DNA from: Kribbella sp. VKM Ac-2569
Lineage (GTDB): Bacteria; Actinomycetota; Actinomycetes; Propionibacteriales; Kribbellaceae
NCBI RefSeq assembly: GCF_004216905.1
Contig: NZ_SGXJ01000008.1
Location: forward strand, 1 to 64,000
Direction of reading: 5' to 3'
Length of the DNA: 64,000 nucleotides
A model generated the notes under the pieces. That model did not search any database and was not told the DNA's origin. It was given only the letters and a program-made list of their open reading frames with translations. This document shows, in pieces, positions 16,033-24,931 of the stretch. The position numbers were made by a program, and so were the translations under genes. Numbering within the stretch: the first letter of the stretch is position 1; every line of letters starts with the position of its first letter.

Positions 16033-16936
16033 GGTTGATCCCTACTATCCCGGCGAGACTACCGACGCCCGAGAAGAACCGGCGGACTGCCTTCAGCAGG
16101 TGCGTCTTCCGGCCGAGCAGCAGCCCGGCGAGGGCGAACCCGATCGCCGAGATCACCCGGGCCGAAGCATAGGCCAGCACCAGGACGTAGCTGACCGCGC
16201 CCGGGCGGATCAGCAGACGGCTGATCGTGTCGCCGCTGCCGGACCGGAACGCCCGCCGTACCAGCCAGCGCAGCGTGGTGCGGCCAACCGGGACCTCCTC
16301 GGCGATCCAGGCCTCTTCGCACCAGACGATCCGGAAGCCTGCGCGGTGCACGCGGAGGAAGAAGTGCAGATCGCTGGAGCCGGTGTACCGGAACGCGGGA
16401 TGGAAGCCCGGCGTGACCGCGTGGTAGACGCGACGGCTGACCAGCGTGTTGTTCGTGTACGCCTTGCGGAGCTCCTCGCCGGTGGTGTGCCGGCCGGTGG
16501 AGTCGTGTACGTCGCTGTACGCGTTCCACGGCGGCGCGCCGGGCGGGAGATTGCCCTTCACCGGGCCCGTCACGACGTCGGCTCCGGTGGACTCCCACGC
16601 CTTGAGCAGTGTCGTCAGCCAGCCGGGCGGGGCGACCTCGTCGTCGTCGACGAAGATCAGCGCGTCGTCGTTCCAGCAGAGCTCGACGGAGCGTTCCCGC
16701 GCGAAGGGGATCCCTGGCTCCGGTTCCACGACCGACTCGATCGGGTACGGCGTACCGTCCCCGAACTCCTCCAGCACCCGCGCCGCCGACCCTTCCGCGT
16801 CGTTGTCCACCACGACGATCCGGATCGCGTACTCGCCGTCCGAGGGCAGCTCCTGAGCCTGCAAACTCGTCAACAACCCCCGCAACAGAGCAGGTCGCCT
16901 GAAGGTAATCACCGCGATGGCGACACTCATGCTCAT
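15884..16936 (-). CDS. Glycosyltransferase family 2
   Basis: A 350-residue inverting GT-A glycosyltransferase. The nucleotide-sugar motifs are the N-terminal VAIAVITFRRPALLRGLL, the acidic pair VVVDNDAEGS and the metal-binding DDD in LIFVDDDEVAPPG. A C-terminal hydrophobic stretch (SYVLVLAYASARVISAIGFA) would hold it at the inner membrane. Family members usually end near GINHDEYRERHG; here the frame runs 42 residues further, through the start of the next gene. The ATG at 16936 is preferred over one at 16975 because the first beta strand starts there. Confidence 0.85.
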   Translation of the reverse strand: MSMSVAIAVITFRRPALLRGLLTSLQAQELPSDGEYAIRIVVVDNDAEGSAARVLEEFGDGTPYPIESVVEPEPGIPFARERSVELCWNDDALIFVDDDEVAPPGWLTTLLKAWESTGADVVTGPVKGNLPPGAPPWNAYSDVHDSTGRHTTGEELRKAYTNNTLVSRRVYHAVTPGFHPAFRYTGSSDLHFFLRVHRAGFRIVWCEEAWIAEEVPVGRTTLRWLVRRAFRSGSGDTISRLLIRPGAVSYVLVLAYASARVISAIGFALAGLLLGRKTHLLKAVRRFFSGVGSLAGIVGINHDEYRERHGSADGGGAVPGDLDGGTGPGAARVADPGSAPLADHPDARLS

Positions 16937-17040
16937 GCCGCCCGAGACTATCGGTCCCCACCCACAACCGCCCATCCAACGCGTGTGACATTCCCAGACC
17001 GCCCGCCGCTCCGGGCGGCCGGCGGCGTCGGAACAAGCGC

Positions 17041-17080
17041 CGGGGACTGGGAACAGGCAATTGCGTGTTCCCAGTCCCCG
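17041..17080. terminator. 15-bp perfect hairpin downstream of GrpB gene
   Basis: CGGGGACTGGGAACA (17041-17055) pairs perfectly with TGTTCCCAGTCCCCG (17066-17080) around a 10-base loop that contains GCAATTGC. Partial copies of ATTCCCAG occur on both sides (16988-16998 and 17087-17098). It sits between the 3' end of the GrpB gene and the GT2 start, both on the minus strand, so termination is the simplest reading. Confidence 0.6.
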
Positions 17081-17104
17081 CGAGGTATTCCCAGTCCAAT
17101 CAGG

Positions 17105-17653
17105 TCAGCCATCGGACGCCGCGGGCTCCCAGCCGATCGCCTGCGACCACGTGTCGGCGCGGCGGATGGTTTGCCAGAACCAGGGGAGTTTGCCTTCGGT
17201 GTAGGCGGCGCCGTCGTGGGTGTGTTGGGCGGCGAGCTGGCGCTTGAGGTGTTCGTACGGCGCGAGTTCGGCGGGGTGGGCGCGCAGGTAGTCGCGGAGG
17301 AGCAGCGGGAACTGCTGGGAGAAGCTGCCGAGCTTGCGGACGTGGATGTGGGTGCGGGGGTCGCCGGGGCGTTCGCGGAAGTAGCGCTTGGTGCGTTCGG
17401 GGTTGTCGGCGCGGTAGACGTACCCGAGGCCCTCCAGCGGGATGCGGAACGGGTGGACGGGGTCCAGCGCGGTGACGGAGATCTGGATGTCGATGACCGG
17501 CTTGGCGGCGAGTCCGGGTACGGCGGTGGAGCCTATGTGATCGATCCGGAGCGCGATGTCGCCCAGGGCAGCGCGGAGGTTCCGGCCGAGCTGGGTGAAG
17601 CGGTCGGCCCAGGCCGCGTCGTACGCCTCGATGCGGATCACGCGCGGACTCAT
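17105..17653 (-). CDS. GrpB family (UPF0157) nucleotidyltransferase-like protein
   Basis: A 182-residue protein of the GrpB/UPF0157 family, which has a nucleotidyltransferase fold. The signature IDHIGSTAVPGLAAKPVIDI (38-57) is unmistakable. The later HIHVRKLGSFSQQFPLLLRDYL is also conserved. The substrate is unknown. The start lies 3 bases after the stop of the Pr6Pr-type gene, so the two are cotranscribed. Confidence 0.92.
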   Translation of the reverse strand: MSPRVIRIEAYDAAWADRFTQLGRNLRAALGDIALRIDHIGSTAVPGLAAKPVIDIQISVTALDPVHPFRIPLEGLGYVYRADNPERTKRYFRERPGDPRTHIHVRKLGSFSQQFPLLLRDYLRAHPAELAPYEHLKRQLAAQHTHDGAAYTEGKLPWFWQTIRRADTWSQAIGWEPAASDG

Positions 17654-17656
17654 AGC

Positions 17657-18337
17657 TCAGCCTGAGTTCTGCTGGTCGCGGGTGGGGAGTTTGCTGTCGA
17701 GCGCTTTGAAGGCGGCTGCTAGTGCGAGGCCGAGGATCAGGACGAAGGTGGCGTTGCGGAGAGCGGTGGGGAGGCCTAGGTCGGTGGCGTCCAGGAAGGG
17801 GTACGGGTACCAGTTGGTGAAGGCGCCCTGGGTGAAGATGTAGACGAGCCACGCCACCGGCCACACGAACGCGTACCCGACTGCCTGCCAGGTGAGGCGT
17901 GGGCGCGGGCCGAGGACGAGCCAGGCGGCGAGGGTGGTCCACGGGGAGATGTAGTGGAAACCGATCGTTGCCGCGAGGGCCGCGCCGGTGAGGTGGACCT
18001 GCGGGGCGAGCACGATCGCGAAGACCAGGCCGGTGATGACGATCCCGAGCAGCGAGTCGAGGCGTACGACGCGCCATACTGAGCCGTCCCGCGCGGGCCG
18101 AAGTACGAGCCCGACAGCGACCGCGAGCACGATCAGGTTGCTCTGGATGGTGAAGAAGCTGAACAACCGCCACAGCCGGGCCCCTACGCCGACCGCCGTA
18201 CCGCTCTCACCCGAATTCGCGTCTGCGCCGCCGGTGAAGATCAGCACGAGCTGAATCACCAGCGACGCCAGAATCACCGCCGCGATCAACCCGTGCCACC
18301 ACCGCGACACCACCACACCCGATGATCGACCAACCAT
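17657..18337 (-). CDS. Pr6Pr family membrane protein
   Basis: A 226-residue integral membrane protein with about six hydrophobic helices, opening with HGLIAAVILASLVIQLVLIF. The family motifs FFTIQSNLIVLAVAV, FHYISPWTTLAAWLVLGP and QGAFTNWYPYPFLD identify the Pr6Pr (FAR-17a/AIG1-like) group, whose function is unknown. It precedes the GrpB gene by 3 bases. Confidence 0.9.
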   Translation of the reverse strand: MVGRSSGVVVSRWWHGLIAAVILASLVIQLVLIFTGGADANSGESGTAVGVGARLWRLFSFFTIQSNLIVLAVAVGLVLRPARDGSVWRVVRLDSLLGIVITGLVFAIVLAPQVHLTGAALAATIGFHYISPWTTLAAWLVLGPRPRLTWQAVGYAFVWPVAWLVYIFTQGAFTNWYPYPFLDATDLGLPTALRNATFVLILGLALAAAFKALDSKLPTRDQQNSG

Positions 18338-18369
18338 CTACCGCATTCTCCAAGCCCCGACCGCCCACC

Positions 18370-18588
18370 TCACCCCGCCACGCCGGACCCCGCTACAGGT
18401 ACGACGGAGATGAGGGGGAGGCCGAGGTCGCGGATTCGGGCGAGTACGCCGTGGAGCTCTGACTGGTCTGCGATCGTGCCGCGGAGGGTGGTGGTGTCGT
18501 CGGGTTCGGGGATGAGCGTGAAGTCGGCGAACCAGCCGGACCAGCTCGGGTCGAGTCGTCCGGCGACCCTGACCTCGTAGACGGTCAA
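18370..18588 (-). CDS. 72-residue conserved small protein with TTG start
   Basis: This frame starts with TTG inside the stop codon of the upstream membrane-protein gene (TTGA), as expected for coupled translation, and encodes 72 residues beginning (M)TVYEVRVAGRLDPSWSGWFA. The pattern YEVRVAGRLD, then TTLRGTIADQSELHGVLARI, then RDLGLPLISV recurs in small actinobacterial proteins placed after DUF4386-like genes. It has no membrane helix and no assigned function. It might be a small soluble regulator of the membrane partner (inference). Confidence 0.7.
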   Translation of the reverse strand: MTVYEVRVAGRLDPSWSGWFADFTLIPEPDDTTTLRGTIADQSELHGVLARIRDLGLPLISVVPVAGSGVAG

Positions 18589-19241
18589 CTCGCGACCGCA
18601 ACCGGCTGCCGGACCGATGTGGTCGTGCGCCAGAGCGAGTAGCCGAGGGCAATCATCGCGATGCCGTTCGGGTAGGCCAGCAGGCGGTAGAGCGAGTCCG
18701 GTGCCACGGTCAGCGCTGCGGAGACGAGACCGCCGACGGCCAGCAGGATCGTCGCCCAGCGAGTCAGCACCCGGGCGCGGAAGAGCGCGATTCCGAGCAG
18801 CAGGCCACCGGCCAGGTAGGCGAATCCCTGCACCTTGAGGACCGTCCCGAGCGTTCCGATGTCGCCGATCGCGTGGCCGCCGGTCGCCGCCTCGAGCACG
18901 TCCCGCACATACCCGGGGCTCGTGTCCGCGATCGACGGCAGGACGTACCCCGAGACGTACGTCGTGCCGATGATCAACAGATAGCCGAACGCGAGGACGA
19001 CGTACCCGATGAGCCCGAGGACGCCGTTGCGACGGATCTGACTCAGGTAGAGGCCGGTGATCCCGACCAGCGCCAGCGCCGCCATCAGCAGCTTCAGAGT
19101 GCTCCGTACGGCGAGCTCGGTCGTGACGATCGAGTTGACGTCGACGTGCGGGTGCCCGATCTGTACGCCGATGAAGATCGCTCCGGCCGCGACTGCGGCG
19201 GCGCCGGCAGCTCGGGTCAGTGTGGTTGCGTTGATGGTCAT
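18585..19241 (-). CDS. DUF4386-like multi-pass membrane protein
   Basis: A 218-residue polytopic membrane protein with about six helices, such as LLMAALALVGITGLYL, VVLAFGYLLIIGTTYVSGYV and LAGGLLLGIALFRA. It resembles the DUF4386 group, of unknown function. It lies between the MalT-like LuxR gene and the 72-residue gene, 88 bases after the former, with a perfect 14-bp palindrome upstream. That suggests control by the LuxR protein. Confidence 0.78.
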   Translation of the reverse strand: MTINATTLTRAAGAAAVAAGAIFIGVQIGHPHVDVNSIVTTELAVRSTLKLLMAALALVGITGLYLSQIRRNGVLGLIGYVVLAFGYLLIIGTTYVSGYVLPSIADTSPGYVRDVLEAATGGHAIGDIGTLGTVLKVQGFAYLAGGLLLGIALFRARVLTRWATILLAVGGLVSAALTVAPDSLYRLLAYPNGIAMIALGYSLWRTTTSVRQPVAVAS

Positions 19242-19299
19242 GTCCAGCTCCCTCGTTCGTGGTAATCGGAACGTAGGTCGCGACGTGGGGAGTGGGCGT

Positions 19300-19313
19300 C
19301 ACCACATGTGGTG
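19300..19313. promoter_or_regulatory. 14-bp palindromic LuxR-type operator
   Basis: CACCACATGTGGTG is a perfect palindrome. A second, wider dyad, GTCACCAC (19298-19305) with GTGGTGAC (19320-19327), overlaps it. The site lies 59 bases upstream of the membrane-protein ATG and just after the LuxR regulator's stop codon. GerE-type HTH dimers favour such dyads, so the MalT-like protein is the natural candidate to bind here. Confidence 0.5.
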
Positions 19314-19329
19314 ATTGAGGTGGTGACAG

Positions 19330-21909
19330 CTAGAGCAGGCCGCGTTCGCGGGCACGACGTACGGCGCCGGAGCGGTTGGTGGCACCGAGCTTGGTGAAGA
19401 TGCGTTTCGTGTGCGTGCGCAGGGTGTTCAACGAGACGTAGAGCCGGCGCGCGATCTCCGGGCCGGTGAGCTCGGTGTCGAGGAGACGCAGTACGTCGAG
19501 TTCGCGCTCGGTCAGCGGATCCGGCGATGCCGTCGGTGCCTTCAGAAGCCGGCGTACGAGGGGTTCGTCGGGGGCCGCGTCCTGCAGAAGGGCGAGCATC
19601 GGAGCGCCCTCATCCAGAAACAAACGTACGTATCGCTCGGGCTCCGGCGCAGCGGCGAGGGCTTGGCGCAGGGCGGCGAGGGCAGCCGGCCGTTCGCCGC
19701 GCAGGTGAAGTGCAAGCGCCCGCAGTACGTCGATCTCCAGCAGACTGCCCGCCCGCCGGCCGTCGGCGTCCACGCGCAGCCGATCCAGCAGTCCGAGTAC
19801 GTCGTCACCGCGGCGAATCAGCAGTCGCGCAAGGGTGAGCTGCTCGTACTCGTGCAAATACGACACCGTGTCGGAGATCCCACTTGCCCACGCTCCGGCC
19901 GCGACGAGATCCCCGGCCGCGAGGTGTACCCGCGCGCGCATCGCCGCGATCGGCCGCAGCTCGGGATACGACCCGCGCCAGTACAGCTCCTCCGCTTCGT
20001 CGAGCAGCCGTACGGCGGCAGCGAAGTCGCCGCGTGCGACCTGCACCTGCGCCATCGCGACGTGCCAGCGGTGCCGGTTCTCGGTGATCGAGCCGTGCTC
20101 GGCGAGGATCCGTGAGGTCTCCAGATGTTCCTCCGCGCCGGCGAGGTCGTCCAGCTCCCGGTCGAGCTCGGCCAAGCCGACGTGCAGGTCTGCGGTGACC
20201 CGCGGATACGGCTCGCCGTTGCGGGTTGCTGCCGCCAGCGCCTGCTCAAACGTTTTCCTCGCCTGCGACGGCCGCCCGGCCGCCATCCACAGATCGCCCG
20301 TCACCACCGTGCTGTCCTGCGCGTCGGTCAGGTTGCCTGCCGCCCGCAGACTGCGAACCGCCGTCGCGAACGTCGTCAACGCCTCCTCGACATCGCCAGC
20401 CGCCCACGCGGCCAGCGCGACGAACCCACCCGCAGCGCCCCGGATGAAATGATCGGCAGGCCCAGCCAGTTCCAGCGCCCGCTCGGCACACAGAACCGTG
20501 GCGGCGACATCACCACGCGCCTGAGCCAGTGCCGCCCGATAGACCAGGATCAAGGCCGGCGCGGTGCGCAGATCCTCGGTATCCGCCCAGACCGCCCCCG
20601 GATCGCCCGCGGCCAGCGCGGCCTCCGCGTCATCGAGCCAGCGCCCCATGCGGTCCAGTTCGCCGGCGATCATCGACGACCACGCCGCCGCGATACAGAG
20701 CACCGGACGCCGCCGTACGACGGACTCGGGCAGCGCCCGGACCCAGCTCAGCAGCAACGAGTCCTGGCGCGCACGCCGTACCTCAGGCAGCGCCTCCTCG
20801 ATCAAGAACGCGGACCGTTCATCATCACCTGCGGCCAACGCATGCCGTACGGCGTCGGGAGCCAACTGCTGCGCGGCGTACCACTCGCTCGCCGCCCGAT
20901 GCAGCCGTGGCAGCTCCTCCGGGCGCTCAGCGAGCAGACGCGCACGCAGTACGTCGCGGAACAGGTGGTGGTACCGGTACCAGGTCCGACCGGCGTCCAG
21001 CGCGACCACGAACACGTTGCCGCGATCCAGCTCGTCCAGCACCCGATCGCCCCCGAGCTGACCGGTGACCGCATCGCACAAGGAGCCGGTGAGCCGATCG
21101 AGAACCGCCGTACGGAGCAGAAAGTCCCGCACCGCGGCAGGCTGCCGCGCAAGCACCTCGTCCGCCAAATAGTCGATGACGAACCGATGACTGCCGGTAA
21201 AAGCATCGATGAACCCAGCAACGTCGGACACGCCACGCAACGAGAGCGCAGCCAGCTGGAGCCCGGCGACCCACCCCTCAGTCCGCCCCTCCAGCGCCAG
21301 TACGTCGTCCGCAGCCAACCGCAGCCCCATGACGTCGTTGAGAAACGCACCCGCCTCCGCAGCAGCGAACCGCAGGTCGTCGACACGTACCTCGGTCAAC
21401 TGCCCGCGACCACGCAGCCGAGCCAGCGGGAACGGCGGGTCCGCCCGCGTCGCCACGACCAGGTGCAGCTGATCCGGCAGATGATCGAGCAGAAACGCCA
21501 TAGCCTCGTGGACGTCGAGCGCTTCGATCACGTGATAGTCATCGAGCACGAGCACAGTGTCCGGCTGAGAGGCGTAGTCGTTGACGAGAGCAGTCAGCGC
21601 GGCCGTCGTCGGTACGTCGGCCGCAGGCGGCGGCACCCGGATACCAGGCAGGGCCGCCCAGAGGTGCGCCAGGAACCGGGGGAGCGCGTTGTCGCCGTCG
21701 TCGAGCGACAGCCAGCCCACCCGATCGTGACCGGCGGCCCACTCGGCGACGAGGGTCGTCTTCCCGAAACCGGCCGGTGCGGAGACCAGAGCGAGCCGAT
21801 GACCGGGCTCCAGAGTGCTGTCCAGCCGCTCCACCAGCCATGGCCGCGCCACCAGCCCGGACCGCCGAGCCGGCGGGAACAGCTTCGTGGCGAGCACGGT
21901 GGTCGGCAC
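19330..21909 (-). CDS. MalT-like LuxR family ATP-dependent regulator (LAL)
   Basis: An 859-residue STAND-type transcriptional activator. The N-terminal P-loop is SAPAGFGKTTLVAEW (43-57), followed by a kinase-2-like strand VLVLDDYHVIEA. The middle is a long TPR/MalT-like sensor region (about 350-750) rich in Ala/Leu helices. The C-terminal GerE helix-turn-helix is LTERELDVLRLL and PEIARRLYVSLNTLRTHTKR. Such proteins activate target genes when an inducer and ATP are bound. The start is a GTG at 21909. It diverges from the secreted subtilase and precedes the membrane-protein gene. Confidence 0.93.
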   Translation of the reverse strand: MPTTVLATKLFPPARRSGLVARPWLVERLDSTLEPGHRLALVSAPAGFGKTTLVAEWAAGHDRVGWLSLDDGDNALPRFLAHLWAALPGIRVPPPAADVPTTAALTALVNDYASQPDTVLVLDDYHVIEALDVHEAMAFLLDHLPDQLHLVVATRADPPFPLARLRGRGQLTEVRVDDLRFAAAEAGAFLNDVMGLRLAADDVLALEGRTEGWVAGLQLAALSLRGVSDVAGFIDAFTGSHRFVIDYLADEVLARQPAAVRDFLLRTAVLDRLTGSLCDAVTGQLGGDRVLDELDRGNVFVVALDAGRTWYRYHHLFRDVLRARLLAERPEELPRLHRAASEWYAAQQLAPDAVRHALAAGDDERSAFLIEEALPEVRRARQDSLLLSWVRALPESVVRRRPVLCIAAAWSSMIAGELDRMGRWLDDAEAALAAGDPGAVWADTEDLRTAPALILVYRAALAQARGDVAATVLCAERALELAGPADHFIRGAAGGFVALAAWAAGDVEEALTTFATAVRSLRAAGNLTDAQDSTVVTGDLWMAAGRPSQARKTFEQALAAATRNGEPYPRVTADLHVGLAELDRELDDLAGAEEHLETSRILAEHGSITENRHRWHVAMAQVQVARGDFAAAVRLLDEAEELYWRGSYPELRPIAAMRARVHLAAGDLVAAGAWASGISDTVSYLHEYEQLTLARLLIRRGDDVLGLLDRLRVDADGRRAGSLLEIDVLRALALHLRGERPAALAALRQALAAAPEPERYVRLFLDEGAPMLALLQDAAPDEPLVRRLLKAPTASPDPLTERELDVLRLLDTELTGPEIARRLYVSLNTLRTHTKRIFTKLGATNRSGAVRRARERGLL

Positions 21910-21968
21910 CTACGGATCATAGATCCCGGGACTTGTAACGCCGAGGGTCGATCCAACGATTTAAGGCC

Positions 21969-21990
21969 TGGACCGAATATGGTCGGTCCA
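21969..21990. promoter_or_regulatory. Inverted repeat upstream of subtilase gene
   Basis: TGGACCGA (21969-21976) and TCGGTCCA (21983-21990) form a perfect 8-bp dyad with a 6-base spacer in the 101-base divergent gap. Directly before the TTG start lies the self-complementary GGGGGTCCCCC (21999-22009), which contains the only Shine-Dalgarno candidate. The dyad may be an operator. Confidence 0.4.
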
Positions 21991-22010
21991 CTCATCTTGG
22001 GGGTCCCCCG

Positions 22011-24884
22011 TTGTCCCGTCCCACCCAATTGCTGCGCCTGGCCCTGCCCGCGGCCCTCGTCGCAGCCGGCTTGGTCGCCCTCTCCGGATCGTCCGGATCC
22101 GCCGCCGAGCCGCGCCGTCCGTACCGTCCGCCGTTCGCCGGCCAGCACGCTGCCGCCAAGACCGAGTTCGAGCCGAACGCCGTCCTGGTGAAGTTCAAGC
22201 CGAAGGCAACCGCCTCGGCCCGGAAGGCCGCGGTCGCCCGGGCCGGTGCGACGCCGGACGACCAGGTGTCCTCGAACGTCGTAAAGGTCAAGGGCGAGGC
22301 AGCGGCGCCTGACCTGCTGAAGAAGCTGAAGGCCGACCCGAGCGTCGAGCTCGCCTCGCTGAACTACAAGCGCCACGCCACCGCCGTGCCGAACGACGAG
22401 TACTACGGCACCGACCAGGCGGCGTACCTGAACACGGTGCGGATGCCGCAGGCCTGGGACCTGTCGAAATCGACCGGCAGCCAGATCGTCGCGGTCCTCG
22501 ACACCGGTGTCGACGCCGGCCACCCGGATCTCGTCGGTCACCTCGTGCCCGGGTACAACGCGGTGTCCAGCACCCGCCCGAACCCGGTCGACGACAACGG
22601 TCACGGGACGATGACACTGGGTATCATCGCCGGCGCCGCGAACAACGGCATCGGCGTCGCCGGCGTCGGCTGGAACGTGAAGGCGATGCCGGTCAAGGTC
22701 CTCGACGCCAACGGCAGCGGCTACGACTCCGACATCGCGGAGGGCATCGACTGGGCGGTCGCCCACGGCGCCAAGGTGATCAACATGTCCCTCGGCGGGC
22801 CCGACAACGACCCGGTCCTGTACGACGCGATCAAGCGTGCGTACGCCAACGGTGTCGTGGTCGTGGTTGCTGCTGGCAATGACGGCAGCGGCGATCGCCA
22901 ATACCCGGCTGTGTACCCCGAAGCGATCTCCGTCGCGGCGACCGATGCGACCGGCTCACTGACCGACTTCAGCTCGTTCGGCTACTGGATGGACATCGCG
23001 GCGCCTGGCGTGGACATCCTCAGCACCGGTCCGCGGAACCTGACTCCGCCGGATTATGAGCCGTACTGGTACTGCACCGGCACCTCCTGCTCGACTCCGA
23101 TCGTCGCAGGCGTCGCGGCGCTGGTACGGAACAAGTGGCCGTCGCTGACGCCGGCCCAGGTCGCGCAGCGCCTCGAGATGTACTCCCGTGACGCGGGCCC
23201 GCGCGGCATCGACCAGTACTACGGTCACGGCAACCTGGACGCGTACGCCGCCCTCGGCGGCCGCTTCGCCCCGGACTTCCCGACGGCGGTCGCGGACGGC
23301 AACGACCAGCCGATCCGCGCGAAGAAGCTGACCGGCTTCGGCTCGACCACGGGTGCGATCGACTCCGAGGGTGACGTCGACTGGTACTCGATCGATCTCG
23401 CGGCCGCCCAGGATGTGCACGTCGCGGTCACCGGTCCCAGCTACGACGAGCGCACCACCTACTCGAACGTCGGTCCCGTTGTCGATGTCTACGACACGGA
23501 CCTGAACTTCCTCGGCCATGCGGACAACGAGTTCCCGGTCGTGGACCCGGTCAAGGGTCCGCTGTGGGGTCCGCTGACCGCGGCGGTCGACGTCAAGGCG
23601 GGCGCAGGCACGACGTACCTGGCCGTCCGCAACTACAACGGTTCGAAGGTCACCCGGCCGTACACGCTGACGCTGGCGAGCAGCACGTCGGGCGTGGCGG
23701 CCACGGGGTGGGCATACGGGATCCGGGACGTGTACCCGGCGAACCTGGCATCCGGCGCGCCGGCGTCGGTGACTCCCAAGGTGACGTTCGCGCGGGACAT
23801 GGACGCGGCGTCCGTGCCCGGCTCTTTGCAGTTGCGCGACGGGAAGACCGGCGAGTACGTCAGCGAGTCCACCACCTACGACCCCGCGACGCGGACGGCC
23901 ACGCTCACGCCGCAGCAGCCGCTCCTCGACAACCGGCCGTACAACATCGAGGCCACGTTGTACCTTGTCGGCGCGGACCACCAGCAGGTGCAGCCGTTCT
24001 CGACGGTCTTCACCACCGCCGATCTGGCCCCGAAGGCGCTGACCACGTTCACCGGCAGCGGTGCCTATCTGGCCGCGAACCTGGCCTGGACGATTCCGCC
24101 GACGAACGACCTCGATCAGGTGATCGTACGGCGCAATGTCGGGAGCAAGGCGCCGACGCCGACGACCGGGACGCTCGTGTACGCGGGGACCGGGACCGGT
24201 GTGAAGAACACCGGCCTGGCGCAGAGTACGACGTACACCTACGCCGCCTGGGTGGTTGATCGCACGGGCCACTACAGTCCGATCGCGGTCGAGCAACTGC
24301 TCGGGATGAAGTCGGGGATCGCGGTGACCTCGACGCTGCTCAACTACGGCGGCTCGATCACGATCAAGGGCAGCACGCTGCGGATCGACAATGTCGCGTA
24401 CGCCGGGTTGCCGGTGAACGTCTACGTACGGCCGAAGACGTCCTCGAAGTTCACGCTGCTCGCGGCGCTCAAGACGTCGTCGACCGGGACACTCTCCGTG
24501 ACGCACAAGCCGCTCGTGTCGTCGGTCTACATGCTGACGTTCCCGGGCAACGCGTCTCTGATGGGCACCCGCACCGTTGACGTCACCGTCCAGGTCAAGC
24601 CGACGATCTCGGCCACCCTGTCCCCGGCGTCGATCCGGCTCGGTGGGACGACCGCCTTCAGTGGGTACGTCCTTCCGGCGCACTACGGGCAGTCGGTCTA
24701 CCTGCAGCAGTACGGCAACAAGGTGTGGAAGTCGATCGCCTCGGTGAAGCTGAGCAGCTCAGGCAAGTACGCCTTCGGCATCCGGCCCGCAGTACGCGGC
24801 CAGATCGCCTACCGCGTCTACTTCCCCGGCGACGCCGACCACGCCCCGGCGTACACCGTCAACAAGATCGTCACCGTCAGCTGA
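22011..24884 (+). CDS. Secreted subtilisin-like serine protease (peptidase S8)
   Basis: A 957-residue exported protease. The signal peptide is about residues 1-32 (LLRLALPAALVAAGLVALSG, ending near SAAEP). An inhibitor-like propeptide spans about 52-115 (VLVKFKPKATASARK). The S8 catalytic domain has Asp164 (VLDTGVD), His198 (NGHGT), oxyanion Asn290 (AAGND) and Ser359 (GTSCSTP). After about 420 come a pre-peptidase-like beta domain, a Big_5-like region (VTPKVTFARDMDAASVPG) and Ig-like repeats. It probably degrades extracellular protein. The start is a TTG at 22011. It diverges from the MalT-like regulator, which may control it. Confidence 0.93.
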   Translation: MSRPTQLLRLALPAALVAAGLVALSGSSGSAAEPRRPYRPPFAGQHAAAKTEFEPNAVLVKFKPKATASARKAAVARAGATPDDQVSSNVVKVKGEAAAPDLLKKLKADPSVELASLNYKRHATAVPNDEYYGTDQAAYLNTVRMPQAWDLSKSTGSQIVAVLDTGVDAGHPDLVGHLVPGYNAVSSTRPNPVDDNGHGTMTLGIIAGAANNGIGVAGVGWNVKAMPVKVLDANGSGYDSDIAEGIDWAVAHGAKVINMSLGGPDNDPVLYDAIKRAYANGVVVVVAAGNDGSGDRQYPAVYPEAISVAATDATGSLTDFSSFGYWMDIAAPGVDILSTGPRNLTPPDYEPYWYCTGTSCSTPIVAGVAALVRNKWPSLTPAQVAQRLEMYSRDAGPRGIDQYYGHGNLDAYAALGGRFAPDFPTAVADGNDQPIRAKKLTGFGSTTGAIDSEGDVDWYSIDLAAAQDVHVAVTGPSYDERTTYSNVGPVVDVYDTDLNFLGHADNEFPVVDPVKGPLWGPLTAAVDVKAGAGTTYLAVRNYNGSKVTRPYTLTLASSTSGVAATGWAYGIRDVYPANLASGAPASVTPKVTFARDMDAASVPGSLQLRDGKTGEYVSESTTYDPATRTATLTPQQPLLDNRPYNIEATLYLVGADHQQVQPFSTVFTTADLAPKALTTFTGSGAYLAANLAWTIPPTNDLDQVIVRRNVGSKAPTPTTGTLVYAGTGTGVKNTGLAQSTTYTYAAWVVDRTGHYSPIAVEQLLGMKSGIAVTSTLLNYGGSITIKGSTLRIDNVAYAGLPVNVYVRPKTSSKFTLLAALKTSSTGTLSVTHKPLVSSVYMLTFPGNASLMGTRTVDVTVQVKPTISATLSPASIRLGGTTAFSGYVLPAHYGQSVYLQQYGNKVWKSIASVKLSSSGKYAFGIRPAVRGQIAYRVYFPGDADHAPAYTVNKIVTVS

Positions 24885-24905
24885 CGGCCACCTTCATCCA
24901 CCCGG

Positions 24906-24923
24906 CTGTACCTGTGGGTACAG
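24906..24923. promoter_or_regulatory. TetR-type operator
   Basis: CTGTACC (24906-24912) and GGTACAG (24917-24923) are perfect inverted half-sites with a TGTG spacer, only 8 bases before the TetR GTG start. The spacing and length fit autoregulation by a TetR dimer. Binding here would repress both the regulator and the overlapping oxidoreductase gene. Confidence 0.55.
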
Positions 24924-24931
24924 TTGGGTGG

